Source: Burkholderiaceae bacterium (lineage in GTDB: Bacteria > Pseudomonadota > Gammaproteobacteria > Burkholderiales > Burkholderiaceae_C). Taken from it: a stretch of 38,243 nucleotides of DNA. The notes beneath the pieces were generated by a model. It was not told where the DNA came from. It saw only the letters and a program-made list of their open reading frames with translations, and searched no databases. Shown one piece after another: positions 17,739 to 26,819 of this stretch. Made by a program: the position numbers and the translations under genes. The stretch lies in assembly GCA_017848435.1 (NCBI GenBank), contig JAFEHU010000015.1, forward strand, positions 1 through 38,243, given 5' to 3'. Position 1 is the first letter of the stretch. Each line of letters begins with the position of its first letter.

Positions 17739-18959
17739 ATGCCTTTTTCAGACACCGTTTGCGCGCACAAGTTCCCGCCCGTTTTCACCTGGAGGCTGGG
17801 CCTGACCGGTCTGGCCTTGGGGGCCAGCCTGGTGCTGACGGCTTGCGGCAAGGGCGCGGAAGCACAAGGTGGGCCGCCGCCGGCAGCGGTGGTCAGCGTG
17901 GCACCGGCGGTGCAGCGCACGGTGGCCAACAGCGAGGAATTCAGTGGCCGGCTGGAAGCCACCGACTTTGTCGAGCTGCGCCCCCGCGTGGCCGGCACGA
18001 TTGACCGGGTCTATTTCACCGACGGCGCCACAGTGCGCAAGGGCGACCTGCTGTTCCTGATCGACCCGCGTCCGTTCGATGCCGAGCTTGCCCGCGCGCA
18101 GTCGCAACTCGACGCCACCAAGGCGCGCATGGACCTGGCGCAGACCGAACTGGGCCGCGCGAAAACGCTGCTCGACTCGCAGGCGGTGTCCAAGCAGGAG
18201 TTTGACCAGCTGACCTCCGGTTCCCGCACCTCCCAGGCCGACCTGCGCACCGCCGAGGCGGCCGTGCGCACCGCCCAGCTGAACCTGGCCTACACCCAGG
18301 TGCGCGCGCCGATTGCCGGGCGGGTGTCGCGCGCCAACATCACCGCCGGCAACCTGGTGAACGAGCAGGCCGTGTTGACCACGATTGCCGGCGTTGGCCG
18401 CGTCTATGCCTACTTTGATGGCAGCGAGCAGACCTACCTGCGCCTGCAGGCGGAAAAAGCCGCCAAACCCGGCGGCAAAGGGCCTGTGGTGCGCATGGGC
18501 CTGGCCAACGAGACCGGCCACCCGCACGAAGGCGTGGTGGACTTTGTGGACAACCGCCTCAACCCGCAGACCGGTGCGATCCGCCTGCGCGCGAGTTTTG
18601 ACAACAGCAAAGGCCTGTTCACCCCTGGCCTGGCCGCGCGGGTGGTGATGGAAAGCACCGCCAACTACAGCGCGGTGCTGGTGCCCGACCGGGCCATTGG
18701 CACCGACCAGACCAAGAAGTTCGTCTACGTGGTCGGCGCCGACGGCCAGCCCCAGTTCCGCGAGGTCAAGCCCGGCGCGCTGTTCGGCGGCATGCGGGTG
18801 GTGCAGGGCGGCGTGAAGGCCGGCGAGAACGTGGTGGTGGACGGCTTGCAGCGCATCATCCCCGGCATGCCGGTGGCGCCGCAGGTGCTGCAGGTGGACG
18901 CGCAGGGCATGCCCATCGCGCCGCCGCCCGCGCCAGCCGCTTCCAGCCCCAAGAACTGA
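17739..18959 (+). CDS. RND efflux periplasmic adaptor lipoprotein (AcrA/MexE type)
   Basis: Membrane-fusion protein of 406 residues that bridges the inner-membrane pump and the outer-membrane channel. The signal peptide ends in lipobox LTAC (Cys near residue 39), so it is lipid-anchored. Adaptor landmarks are VELRPRVAGTIDRVYFTDGA in the lipoyl half-motif, the alpha-hairpin (about 130-200), AYTQVRAPIAGRVSR in the second half, and the C-terminal VDGLQRIIPGMPV. ATG at 17739 is chosen because it places the n-region directly before the hydrophobic stretch and follows ACAGG; the in-frame ATG far upstream adds sequence without signal-peptide character. First gene of a three-gene operon. Confidence 0.94.
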   Translation: MPFSDTVCAHKFPPVFTWRLGLTGLALGASLVLTACGKGAEAQGGPPPAAVVSVAPAVQRTVANSEEFSGRLEATDFVELRPRVAGTIDRVYFTDGATVRKGDLLFLIDPRPFDAELARAQSQLDATKARMDLAQTELGRAKTLLDSQAVSKQEFDQLTSGSRTSQADLRTAEAAVRTAQLNLAYTQVRAPIAGRVSRANITAGNLVNEQAVLTTIAGVGRVYAYFDGSEQTYLRLQAEKAAKPGGKGPVVRMGLANETGHPHEGVVDFVDNRLNPQTGAIRLRASFDNSKGLFTPGLAARVVMESTANYSAVLVPDRAIGTDQTKKFVYVVGADGQPQFREVKPGALFGGMRVVQGGVKAGENVVVDGLQRIIPGMPVAPQVLQVDAQGMPIAPPPAPAASSPKN

Positions 18960-18971
18960 GCGGAGCCGGCC

Positions 18972-21900
18972 ATGGACATTTCCCGGTTCTTCATCGACCG
19001 GCCGCGTTTTGCGGCCGTGTTGTCGATTTTTGTGTTTCTGCTCGGTGCGCTGGCCATCTTCCAGCTGCCGATTTCCGAGTACCCCGAGGTCGCACCGCCC
19101 CAGGTGGTGGTGCGCGCGCAATTCCCCGGTGCCAACCCGCGGGTGATATCTGAGACCGTCTCCACGCCGCTGGAAGAGCAGATCAACGGCATCGAGAACC
19201 TGCTCTACTTCGACTCGCAGGCCAGCGCCGACGGCAGCCTGACGCTGACCGTCACCTTCAAGATCGGCACCAACCCCGAGGCGGCCGAAACAGCGGTGCA
19301 GAACCGCATCAACCGCGCGCTGCCGCGCCTGCCCGAGGTGGTTCGGCAGATCGGCGTGACGACCGAGAAGTCCAGCCCGAACCTGACCATGGTGGTTCAC
19401 CTGGTCAGCCCCGACAACAGCCGCGATGCGCTGTACCTGCGCAACTACGGCCAGCTCAACGTGCGCGACGAGCTGCTGCGCATTCCGGGCATGGGCTCGG
19501 TGCTGTTGTTCGGCGCCGGCGACTACGCGATGCGCATCTGGCTCGACCCGACCCGGCTGGCCGCACGCGGCATCACCAGCAGCGAGGTGGTGGCCGCCAT
19601 CCGCGAGCAGAACGCACAGGTGGCCGCCGGCACCGTGGGCGCCCCGCCCGCGCCCAAGGACACGCAGTTCCAGCTTGCCATCAACACCCAGGGCCGGCTC
19701 ACCACCGAAGAAGAATTCGCCAACATCATCGTGCGCACCGAGCCTGCCACCGGCGGGTTGATCCGCGTCAAAGACCTCGGCCGTGTGGAACTGTCGGGCA
19801 ACACCTATGCGCTGCGCAGCCTGTTGAACAACAAGGAAGCCGCGGCCATTGCGGTGTTCCAGGCGCCGGGGTCGAACGCGCTCGCGCTGTCCAACGCGGT
19901 GCGCGCCAAGATGGAGGCGCTCAAGCCCGAGTTCCCGCAGGGCATGGGCTACAGCATCGTCTACGACCCGACGCGGTTTGTGCAGACCTCGATCGAGAAG
20001 GTGGTGGTCACCCTGTTCGAGGCGGTGCTGCTGGTGGTGCTGGTGGTGATCGTGTTCCTGCAGACCTGGCGCGCGTCCATCATCCCGCTGCTGGCGGTGC
20101 CGGTGTCCATCGTCGGCACCTTCGCCTTTCTGCTGCTGCTGGGGTATTCGATCAACACGCTGACGCTGTTTGGCCTGGTGCTGGCCATCGGCATCGTGGT
20201 GGACGATGCCATCGTGGTGGTCGAGAACGTGGAGCGCAACATCGAGTCGGGCCTGGCCCCGCGCGACGCCACCATCAAGGCGATGCAGGAGGTCTCGGGC
20301 CCGATCATCGCCATCGCGCTGGTGCTGTGCGCGGTGTTCGTGCCGCTGGCGTTTGTGCCCGGCCTCACCGGCCAGTTCTACAAGCAGTTCGCGGTGACGA
20401 TCGCGATCTCCACCGTGATCTCGGCGTTCAACTCACTCACGCTGTCGCCCGCGCTCAGCGCGATTTTGCTCAAGCCACACGACGCGCCCAAAGACGCGTT
20501 GACGCGCGGCATGGACCGGGTCTTTGGCGGCTTCTTCCGCTGGTTCAACCGCTTCTTCACCCGTGCCAGCAACGGCTACAGCAAGAGCGTCACCGGCATC
20601 GTGCAGCGCAAGTCGGTGGCCATGGTGGTCTACGCGGTGCTGCTGGCGCTGACCGCGCTGCTGTTCACCCGCATTCCGGCGGGCTTTGTGCCCGCGCCCG
20701 ACAAGCAGTACCTGATCGGCATTGCCCAGCTGCCGGCCGGTGCCACGCTGGACCGCACCGAGAAAGTCATCCGCGAGATGAGCGAGATCGCGCTCAAGGT
20801 GCCCGGCATCGTCGATTCGGTGGCCTTCCCCGGCCTGTCGATCGCGGGTTTTGCCGCGGCACCCAACGAAGGCATTGTGTTCTTTGGGCTGAAAGACTTT
20901 GAGGAGCGCACCACGCCCGATGTGTCGAAGAACGCCATCCTGGGCGCGGTCAACGGCGCCATCCAGCAGATCCAGGGGGCGCGCATGTTCGTGGTGCCAC
21001 CGCCAGCGGTGGACGGGCTCGGCAACGCCGGTGGCTTCAAGGTGCAGGTGCAGGACCGTGGTGGCCTGGGCGAACAGGCGCTGTACGGCGCGGTCTGGGG
21101 CACGCTGGGCCAGGTCTACGGCAACCCGCAGTCCAGCATCGGCACACCGTTTTCCACCTACGACATCAACGTGCCACAGCTCTACGCCAACGTGGACCGC
21201 ACCCGCGCCAAGCAGATGGGCGTGAACCTGACCGACATCTACGACACGATGCAGATCAACCTTGGTTCGCTCTACGTCAACGACTTCACCCGTTTTGGCA
21301 AGACCTACCAGGTGATCGTGCAGGCCGACGCGCCCTACCGCGCCAACGCCGAAGCGGTCGGTGCGCTCAAGACGCGCAACGCCGCCGGCGAGATGGTGCC
21401 CCTGAGCGCGCTGATGACGGTGGAGCCGACCTTTGGCCCCACGCGCGTGACCCGCTACAACGGCTTTCCCTCGGCCGACATCAATGGCGCCGCCAACCCC
21501 GGTTTTTCGTCCGGCCAGGCAGAGGCGGAAATCGAGGCGCTGCTGAAGAAAACGCTGCCGCGTGGCATTGGCTACGAGTGGACCGAGCTGACCTACCAGG
21601 ACCGGCTGACCCGCGACATCACCGTGCCGGGCACCAGCATCAAACTGCCCATCCTCGCGGCGGTGATGCTGATCGCGGTGATCCTGGTGGTGCTGGTGCT
21701 GGCCGCGCAGTACGAGAGCTGGAGCCTGCCCATGGCGATTGTGGCCATCGTGCCGATGTGTGTGCTGGCGGCGCTGTTCGGCGTCTGGGTGTCGAGCTTC
21801 CCGCCGTTCAGCCAGCCGGGGGACCTCAACATCTTTACCCAGGTGGCGCTGGTGGTGCTGGTTGGGCTGGCCTGCAAGAACGCCATCCTGATCGTTGAAT

Positions 21901-22205
21901 TTGCCAAGGAACTGGAAGAGCGCGGCGAAAAACTGTTCGACGCCATCGTGCACGCCTGCCGCATGCGCTTGCGTCCGATCCTGATGACCTCCATCGCGTT
22001 TTGCGCCGGTGTGGTGCCGTTGATTCTGGGTAGCGGTGCGGGCAGCGAAATGCGCCGTGCCATGGGCATTGCGGTGTTCTCGGGCATGGTTGGCGTCACG
22101 CTGTTCGGCATCTTTCTCACGCCGGTGTTCTATGTGCTGCTGCGCAGCCGCAACAAGAAAAAAGGCGCAGGCGGCCCAACCGCAACGGGAGACCAGCATG
22201 TTTGA
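18972..22205 (+). CDS. RND multidrug efflux permease (HAE1 family, MexF/AcrB type)
   Basis: Inner-membrane proton-driven drug pump of 1077 residues, full length for the HAE1 family. It starts MDISRFFIDRPRFAAVLSIF (TM1) and has the large periplasmic loops and 12 membrane helices of the family. The proton-relay aspartates in TM4 are Asp411 and Asp412 (IVVDDAIVVVENVERN), with the conserved Lys of TM10 near VGLACKNAILIVEFAKE. The start is 12 bases after the adaptor stop. The order adaptor-pump-channel makes a complete tripartite system. The sequence reads nearer MexF/TtgB-like pumps than metal (CusA) pumps; substrates are inferred only. Confidence 0.96.
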   Translation: MDISRFFIDRPRFAAVLSIFVFLLGALAIFQLPISEYPEVAPPQVVVRAQFPGANPRVISETVSTPLEEQINGIENLLYFDSQASADGSLTLTVTFKIGTNPEAAETAVQNRINRALPRLPEVVRQIGVTTEKSSPNLTMVVHLVSPDNSRDALYLRNYGQLNVRDELLRIPGMGSVLLFGAGDYAMRIWLDPTRLAARGITSSEVVAAIREQNAQVAAGTVGAPPAPKDTQFQLAINTQGRLTTEEEFANIIVRTEPATGGLIRVKDLGRVELSGNTYALRSLLNNKEAAAIAVFQAPGSNALALSNAVRAKMEALKPEFPQGMGYSIVYDPTRFVQTSIEKVVVTLFEAVLLVVLVVIVFLQTWRASIIPLLAVPVSIVGTFAFLLLLGYSINTLTLFGLVLAIGIVVDDAIVVVENVERNIESGLAPRDATIKAMQEVSGPIIAIALVLCAVFVPLAFVPGLTGQFYKQFAVTIAISTVISAFNSLTLSPALSAILLKPHDAPKDALTRGMDRVFGGFFRWFNRFFTRASNGYSKSVTGIVQRKSVAMVVYAVLLALTALLFTRIPAGFVPAPDKQYLIGIAQLPAGATLDRTEKVIREMSEIALKVPGIVDSVAFPGLSIAGFAAAPNEGIVFFGLKDFEERTTPDVSKNAILGAVNGAIQQIQGARMFVVPPPAVDGLGNAGGFKVQVQDRGGLGEQALYGAVWGTLGQVYGNPQSSIGTPFSTYDINVPQLYANVDRTRAKQMGVNLTDIYDTMQINLGSLYVNDFTRFGKTYQVIVQADAPYRANAEAVGALKTRNAAGEMVPLSALMTVEPTFGPTRVTRYNGFPSADINGAANPGFSSGQAEAEIEALLKKTLPRGIGYEWTELTYQDRLTRDITVPGTSIKLPILAAVMLIAVILVVLVLAAQYESWSLPMAIVAIVPMCVLAALFGVWVSSFPPFSQPGDLNIFTQVALVVLVGLACKNAILIVEFAKELEERGEKLFDAIVHACRMRLRPILMTSIAFCAGVVPLILGSGAGSEMRRAMGIAVFSGMVGVTLFGIFLTPVFYVLLRSRNKKKGAGGPTATGDQHV

Positions 22206-23670
22206 CGCCCGCCGTTTCTGCACACCCTGGGTGGTCACTGCGCTGCTCGCCGGCTGCGCGGTGGGGCCCGATTACAAGGCACCCGCCACGCCGGTGGACG
22301 CCGGCTTCGTCAACGCCGGTGCCAGCGCCACCAACCCCGAGGCACCTGGCAGCGACATCGCCAGCTTCTGGCGTGGCTTCAACGACGCCGCGCTCACGCA
22401 GCTGGTGGAGCAGGCCCTGGCCGCCAACGGCGACGTGCGCATTGCGCAGGCGCGGCTGCAGGAGGCCCGCGCTTCGTTGCAGGGCGCACGGGCCGAGCTG
22501 TTGCCCAACCTTGGCGTGGCGGCCAATGCTGGGCGTGCCCTGCAGCCGGAAGTCCTGCTCCCGGGCGTGCCGCGCAGCGAGCGGCTGGGCAACAGCTACG
22601 ACGCTGGCTTCACCGCCAGCTGGGAACTCGACTTCTTCGGCCGCAACCGCCGCGCCAGCGAGTCGGCGGGCGCGCGGGTGGACGCCTCACAGGCGGGCGT
22701 CCATGCGGCGCACACCTCGGTGGCGGCCGAGGTCGCCGCGAACTACATCGAACTGCGCGGCCTGCAGCAGCGGCTGGCCGTGGCCACCGACGCGCTGACC
22801 AACCAGCGTGAAGGGCGCCGCCTCACCGGGGCCCGGCTCGACGCCGGGCGCGGCACACGGCTCGACCTGGTGCGCGCGCAAGGTCTGGTGGACAGCACCG
22901 AAGCCACCTTGCCGGCGCTGCAGGCGGGCATCGAGCGCACCGCTTACCGGCTGGCGACGCTGACGGGGCAGGCGCCCCGTGCGGTGCTCTCTGGCCTTGC
23001 CGTTGCGCAGCCAATCCCGACCCTGCCAGTGACCGACCTGTCCACCCTGCCACTCGGCACGCCCGAGCAGCTGCTGCGCCGCCGGCCCGACCTGCTGGTG
23101 GCCGAGCGCCAGCTGGCGGCTGCCACGGCCGACATCGGTGTGGCCACCGCCAACCTGTTCCCGCGCATCAGCCTGACCGGGCTGATCGGTTTTGCCAGCA
23201 ACCGCGTGTCGCTGCTCGGCGAGCGCGATTCGGAGCAGTTCGCGATTGGCGCCGGGCTGAGCTGGCCGCTGCTCGATTTTGGCCGCGTGCGTTCACGCAT
23301 TGCGGCCAGCGAGGCCCGTGCGCAGCAGGCGCTGGCCCGCTACGAACAGACCGTGGCCGTGGTGCTGGAGGAAACCGAAGGTGCGCTGGCGCAGTTCACC
23401 CGCACCACGGAGCAAACCGGGCGGCTGGCCAGTGCGGCCCGCAATGCCGAAGAGGCCACACGGCTGGCACGGCTGCGGTTTGACGCGGGCGTGGTGGACT
23501 TCCTGACGGTGCTCGACGCCGAGCGGCAAACCCTGGCCGCGCGCGACGCGCTGGTGCTGGCCCAGACCCAGGTGGCCACCTCGCTGGTGGGGGTGTACCG
23601 TGCGCTCGGTGGCGGCTGGCGCGACGCGGCGGACGGTGCGGCTTCGGCTCAGGCCGCGCCGCAGCGGTAG
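22198..23670 (+). CDS. RND outer-membrane efflux lipoprotein (OprM/NodT family)
   Basis: TolC-like outer-membrane channel of 490 residues. The signal peptide has lipobox LAGC (Cys near residue 19) followed by the classic AVGPDYKAP. Two OEP repeats are seen (about 60-260 and 290-475), with RRRPDLLVAERQLAAATADI marking the second half. ATG at 22198 overlaps the end of the pump gene by 8 bases and follows GGGAGACC, so coupling is likely. The 3' end overlaps that of the convergent methyltransferase gene by 22 bases. Confidence 0.95.
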   Translation: MFDARRFCTPWVVTALLAGCAVGPDYKAPATPVDAGFVNAGASATNPEAPGSDIASFWRGFNDAALTQLVEQALAANGDVRIAQARLQEARASLQGARAELLPNLGVAANAGRALQPEVLLPGVPRSERLGNSYDAGFTASWELDFFGRNRRASESAGARVDASQAGVHAAHTSVAAEVAANYIELRGLQQRLAVATDALTNQREGRRLTGARLDAGRGTRLDLVRAQGLVDSTEATLPALQAGIERTAYRLATLTGQAPRAVLSGLAVAQPIPTLPVTDLSTLPLGTPEQLLRRRPDLLVAERQLAAATADIGVATANLFPRISLTGLIGFASNRVSLLGERDSEQFAIGAGLSWPLLDFGRVRSRIAASEARAQQALARYEQTVAVVLEETEGALAQFTRTTEQTGRLASAARNAEEATRLARLRFDAGVVDFLTVLDAERQTLAARDALVLAQTQVATSLVGVYRALGGGWRDAADGAASAQAAPQR

Positions 23671-24350
23671 GTCAGCAGCCGCCCCTTGTAGGCGGCCACG
23701 GTGGCGGTGGCCACCCGGTCCAGCCGTTCCTCGTACAGCCGGAAGCCCAGCGCGGCCATGTGCCGGTTGAACGGGGCGCGGTTGCCGCGGTCGGGGTCGA
23801 CGATCCAGACCTCGGCATCGGGCTTGGCATGGCGGCCGATGAAACCGGCCAGCGCGCCATGGTCATCGCGTTCGTACAACACGTCGCTGCCAATGACCAG
23901 GTCAAAGCGGCCCTCGACGAGCGGGCAAGGGGGTGTCACGGGTGTGCCGGTGGCCTGTGGCGGCTGCCAATGGCCATGCCGGTAGGCCATTGGCGCCAGG
24001 TGGTTCAGGCGCAGGTTTTCCAGCAAAAAACCAGCCGCCAGCGGGTGGCAGTCGCTGGCCGTCATGTCGCTGCCACGGCGGTGGCCAACCAGGCTGGCCA
24101 GCGCCAGGCCACAGCCAATCTCCAGAATGCGTTCACCGGCCCGCACCGGCCGCACCGCCATGCGCGCGGCCAGGCAGGCGCCCGACGGCCACAACAGGCC
24201 GAACAGCGGCCAGGCCGCCGACGAAATGCCGAGCTGCTCCGCTTCGCCCAGCGGGTCGGAGAATTGCTGGCGGTCGAGCAGGGAGCGGATCAGGAGGTCG
24301 TCAACGCCGGCAACGGCGATGTGCTCCTGCTTGGTTTGGTAGCCCGTCAT
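23649..24350 (-). CDS. Class I SAM-dependent methyltransferase (methyltransferase-16/ETFBKMT-like)
   Basis: Methyltransferase of 233 residues. Motif I is ILEIGCGLALASLVG (about residues 75-89), followed by an acidic residue in TASDCHPLA, and motif IV-like FDLVIGSDVLYERDDH. The pattern (ILEIGCG, SDVLYE) places it with the METTL21/ETFB-lysine-methyltransferase type, often acting on protein lysines; bacterial members mostly have no known substrate. ATG at 24350 gives MTGYQTKQEH. The gene stands alone. Its last 22 bases overlap the end of the convergent efflux channel gene. Confidence 0.85.
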   Translation of the reverse strand: MTGYQTKQEHIAVAGVDDLLIRSLLDRQQFSDPLGEAEQLGISSAAWPLFGLLWPSGACLAARMAVRPVRAGERILEIGCGLALASLVGHRRGSDMTASDCHPLAAGFLLENLRLNHLAPMAYRHGHWQPPQATGTPVTPPCPLVEGRFDLVIGSDVLYERDDHGALAGFIGRHAKPDAEVWIVDPDRGNRAPFNRHMAALGFRLYEERLDRVATATVAAYKGRLLTYRCGAA

Positions 24351-24462
24351 GGGTGCGGTGCAAAGCCCCGCACGAAAGGCTCACAGAAAAGAAGATGGAG
24401 GCCCAGTATGCGCCTTTGCCCACAGGGCGGACAATGAAGGTGTTCTGTCACCAGGAAACACC

Positions 24463-25131
24463 ATGTCCACCTCGCCGCCGTTTGAACTCTTTGCTTTCTG
24501 GCGCACTTCCGCCACCTACCGCGTGCGCGTCGCGCTGAACCTGAAGGGGCTGACGGCGCAGGAGACCATCGTCAACCTCGACGCGGGCGAGCAGCGCAGC
24601 GAGGCCTTCCTGAAGATCAACCCGCTTGGCGCCATTCCGGCGCTGCGGGAGGCGGGCCACCCGCCGATCACGCAGTCGCTGGCGATTCTGGAGTTTCTGG
24701 AGGAATTTCAGCCCACGCCGCCGCTGCTGCCCAAAGACCTGCATGGCCGGGCACGGGTGCGTTCACTGGCCGGCATGTTGGCGTCTGACACCCACCCGCT
24801 GGTGACGCCGCGGGTGAAGAAGTACCTCACCACCGTGGGCGGGTTTGACGACGCGGCCTTTCGCGCTTGGCAAATCCAGTGGTTCGGTACGGGCCTCGCG
24901 GCGCTCGAGCAGCGGCTGGCGATGGAGGCGGACACCGGCGTCTTCTGCCATGGCGACAGCCCGACCCTGGCCGACATCTGCCTCGCCAGCATCGTGGCGG
25001 TGATGCGCGTCTTCAAGATCACCGTGCCCAACACGCCCACCATTGACCGCATCGTGGCCTCGTGCGACGCGCACCCGGCGTTTGCCCGGGCCGCGCCTAG
25101 CCTGCAGGTGGGTGCACCGGCAGCAGGTTGA
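24463..25131 (+). CDS. Glutathione S-transferase, zeta/MaiA-like
   Basis: Protein of 222 residues with an N-terminal thioredoxin-like domain (about 1-85) and an all-helical C-terminal domain. Sequence marks fit zeta-class GST and maleylacetoacetate isomerase: FWRTSATYRVRVALNLKGL (where MaiA has SSxSxRVRIAL), INPLGAIPAL, ITQSLAILEFLEE and PTLADICLASIVA. The canonical SSCS active-site loop is altered to RTSATYR, so isomerase activity is uncertain. ATG at 24463 follows CCAGGAAACACC. No tyrosine or gentisate pathway gene is adjacent. The last 35 bases overlap the end of the convergent metallo-hydrolase gene. Confidence 0.85.
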   Translation: MSTSPPFELFAFWRTSATYRVRVALNLKGLTAQETIVNLDAGEQRSEAFLKINPLGAIPALREAGHPPITQSLAILEFLEEFQPTPPLLPKDLHGRARVRSLAGMLASDTHPLVTPRVKKYLTTVGGFDDAAFRAWQIQWFGTGLAALEQRLAMEADTGVFCHGDSPTLADICLASIVAVMRVFKITVPNTPTIDRIVASCDAHPAFARAAPSLQVGAPAAG

Positions 25132-25978
25132 GGGGTATCCGCAGGTAAGACACGCCGTTGTCGTCGGGTGGGGGCAGCTCCCCTGCCCGCACGTTCACCT
25201 GCAGCGACGGCAGGATCAGCGTCGGCACGTCGAGCGTGGCGTCGCGGGCGTTGCGCATGGCCACGAACTCGGCCTCGGTGATGCCGTCGCGCACATGGAT
25301 GTTGTGCGCGCGCTGCTCGGCCACCGTGGTGTGCCAGCGTGGCGCGCGGCCTTCGGGCGGGTAGTCGTGGCAGACGTACACCGTGGTCTCGGGTGGCAGG
25401 GCCAGCAGGCTGCGCACCGAGCGGTAGAGCTGCGCCGCGTCGCCACCGGGAAAGTCGGCCCGCGCGCTGCCCACGTCGGGCATGAACAGCGTGTCGCCAA
25501 CAAACACCGCCCCGCCAATGCGGTAGGCCATGTCGGCTGGGGTGTGGCCAGGCACCCAGCAGGCCGTGGCCTGTGTGTCGCCAATGGCGAACACCTCGCC
25601 ATCCTTGAACAGGTGGTCGAACTGGCTGCCGTCGGGCAGGAAACTGCGCTCCAGGTTGTAGAGCTTCTTGAAGGTGGCCTGCACCGTGCGGATGTGCTCG
25701 CCAATCGCGATCTGGCCGCCGACCCGCTGTTGCAGGTAACGCGCACCCGAGAGGTGGTCGGCGTGCACATGGGTTTCCAGGATCCAGTCCACACTGAGCC
25801 GTTGCGCTGCCAGGCAGTCCATCAACCGGTCGGCCGAGGTGGTGCTGGTGTGGCCGGACTTGGGGTCATAGTCCAGCACCGGATCAATCACGGCCGCGCG
25901 GCGTGTGGCGTGGTCCCACACCACGTACGACACGGTCCCGGTGTGGGCGTCAAAAAAGCTTTCGGTGGTGGTGGGCAT
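25097..25978 (-). CDS. MBL-fold metallo-hydrolase, persulfide dioxygenase/Blh-like
   Basis: Metallo-beta-lactamase-fold protein of 293 residues. The metal motif is His70-Val-His72-Ala-Asp74-His75 (ETHVHADHLSGA); the later His ligand is in WVPGHTPADMAY, the bridging Asp in FVGDTLFMPDVGSARADFPG, and the last His in YVCHDYPPEGR. The GSARADFPGGDA stretch is typical of the ETHE1/Blh group, mononuclear-iron enzymes oxidising glutathione persulfide to sulfite. It diverges from a BigR/SqrR-like repressor gene with 76 bases between starts, the arrangement of the bigR-blh operons, which supports a role in sulfide detoxification. ATG at 25978. Confidence 0.9.
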   Translation of the reverse strand: MPTTTESFFDAHTGTVSYVVWDHATRRAAVIDPVLDYDPKSGHTSTTSADRLMDCLAAQRLSVDWILETHVHADHLSGARYLQQRVGGQIAIGEHIRTVQATFKKLYNLERSFLPDGSQFDHLFKDGEVFAIGDTQATACWVPGHTPADMAYRIGGAVFVGDTLFMPDVGSARADFPGGDAAQLYRSVRSLLALPPETTVYVCHDYPPEGRAPRWHTTVAEQRAHNIHVRDGITEAEFVAMRNARDATLDVPTLILPSLQVNVRAGELPPPDDNGVSYLRIPLNLLPVHPPAG

Positions 25979-26002
25979 GGTGGGTTTTGGAAACGGGCTG
26001 TC

Positions 26003-26030
26003 TTGATTACATTATACTTAGATATATAAT
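26003..26030 (+). promoter_or_regulatory. Sigma70-type promoter of the bigR-like operon
   Basis: TTGATT (26003-26008), a 16-base spacer and a perfect TATAAT (26025-26030) lie 24 bases before the ATG at 26055. On the other strand, TATAAT read from ATTATA (26011-26016) gives an equally perfect -10 for the divergent hydrolase gene starting at 25978; its -35 is not clear. This is much more AT-rich than any other stretch of similar length in the window. Confidence 0.7.
26011..26030. promoter_or_regulatory. Probable BigR/SqrR-like operator overlapping divergent -10 boxes
   Basis: The inverted repeat ATTATA (26011-26016) and TATAAT (26025-26030) spans 20 bases with an 8-base centre. Its arms are the -10 boxes of the two divergent promoters. 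An ArsR dimer bound here would block both, consistent with persulfide-relieved repression known for BigR and SqrR. The site assignment is inference from position and symmetry. Confidence 0.6.
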
Positions 26031-26054
26031 ATTTAAAAATCAATTGTTACTTTG

Positions 26055-26378
26055 ATGTCCCCTTCGCCTGTCACTGTCGATCCTGCCCAGTTGCGCCGCG
26101 CCGCAAGTCAGGCGGTGGGTGCCCTGAAACTGCTGGCCAACGAAGACCGCCTGCTGCTCCTGTGCCAGCTGTCTCAAGGCGAGATGTGTGTGGGTGACCT
26201 GGAGTCGCACCTGGACATCCGCCAACCCACGCTGTCGCAACAGCTGGGTGTGTTGCGCAGCGAGGGGGTGGTGGCCACCCGTCGCCAGGGGAAGAACATT
26301 TACTACAGCGTGACCAATCCGGCCATGCTGGACATTTTGGTGGTGCTGCACCGCCTGTATTGCCCCGAGGAGTCGTGA
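26055..26378 (+). CDS. bigR: ArsR-family persulfide-sensing repressor, BigR/SqrR-like
   Basis: Winged-helix repressor of 107 residues. The DNA-binding helix reads [19 protein letters not shown] and the wing [12 protein letters not shown]. Cys37 (LLLLCQLSQ) and Cys103 (LYCPEES) are 66 residues apart, the same spacing as the dithiol pair of SqrR (41/107) and BigR (42/108), which forms a tetrasulfide on reaction with persulfides. An extra Cys45 is present. ATG at 26055 is used; a TTG one codon upstream is possible. The family match is strong. Symbol given by analogy; the neighbours, MBL hydrolase and YeeE/YedE pair, agree. Confidence 0.92.
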   Translation: MSPSPVTVDPAQLRRAASQAVGALKLLANEDRLLLLCQLSQGEMCVGDLESHLDIRQPTLSQQLGVLRSEGVVATRRQGKNIYYSVTNPAMLDILVVLHRLYCPEES

Positions 26379-26809
26379 TGGTCGATTGGCAAGCATTTAC
26401 CCCCTGGGCCTCGCTGGCTGGCGGTGCCCTGATTGGGCTGGCCGCCGCGCTGCTGCTGTGGCTGAACGGCCGCATCGCGGGCATCAGCGGCATTGTGGGC
26501 GGCCTGCTCAGGCCGGTGGCGGGTGACAGGGCCTGGCGGGTGGCTTTTGTGCTCGGTCTGTTGCTGGCACCGCTGGCCTATGGCCTCGTGGCCAGGCTGC
26601 CGGTGCTGCAGGTGGATGCGGGTTACGGCCTGCTGGTGCTGGCCGGCTTGCTGGTGGGTGTGGGCACCCGTTACGGCGCGGGCTGCACCAGTGGGCACGG
26701 CGTGTGTGGCCTGTCCCGGCTGTCGCCGCGTTCGCTGGTGGCCACCCTCACTTTCATGGCGGCGGGTTTTGCCACGGTGTTGGTGGTGCGCCATGTGGTC
26801 AGTTTTTAA
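26378..26809 (+). CDS. YeeE/YedE-family sulfur transporter half (PmpA-like)
   Basis: Membrane protein of 143 residues with about four helices. The conserved motif [20 protein letters not shown] contains the two Cys used by YeeE/TsuA-type proteins to pass sulfur species across the membrane. It is a half-length form that pairs with the next gene to build the equivalent of a full YeeE. ATG at 26378 overlaps the repressor stop by one base, so translation is coupled. Its role is taken to be transport of a reduced sulfur compound (thiosulfate or sulfide-type); direction is not clear from sequence. Confidence 0.9.
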   Translation: MVDWQAFTPWASLAGGALIGLAAALLLWLNGRIAGISGIVGGLLRPVAGDRAWRVAFVLGLLLAPLAYGLVARLPVLQVDAGYGLLVLAGLLVGVGTRYGAGCTSGHGVCGLSRLSPRSLVATLTFMAAGFATVLVVRHVVSF

Positions 26810-26819
26810 GGGGTCAGTC

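Noticed and set aside
20433-22238. 601-codon minus-strand frame opposite the RND pump
   Set aside because: The pump is unmistakable over the full span; the antisense product is compositionally biased and unrecognisable.
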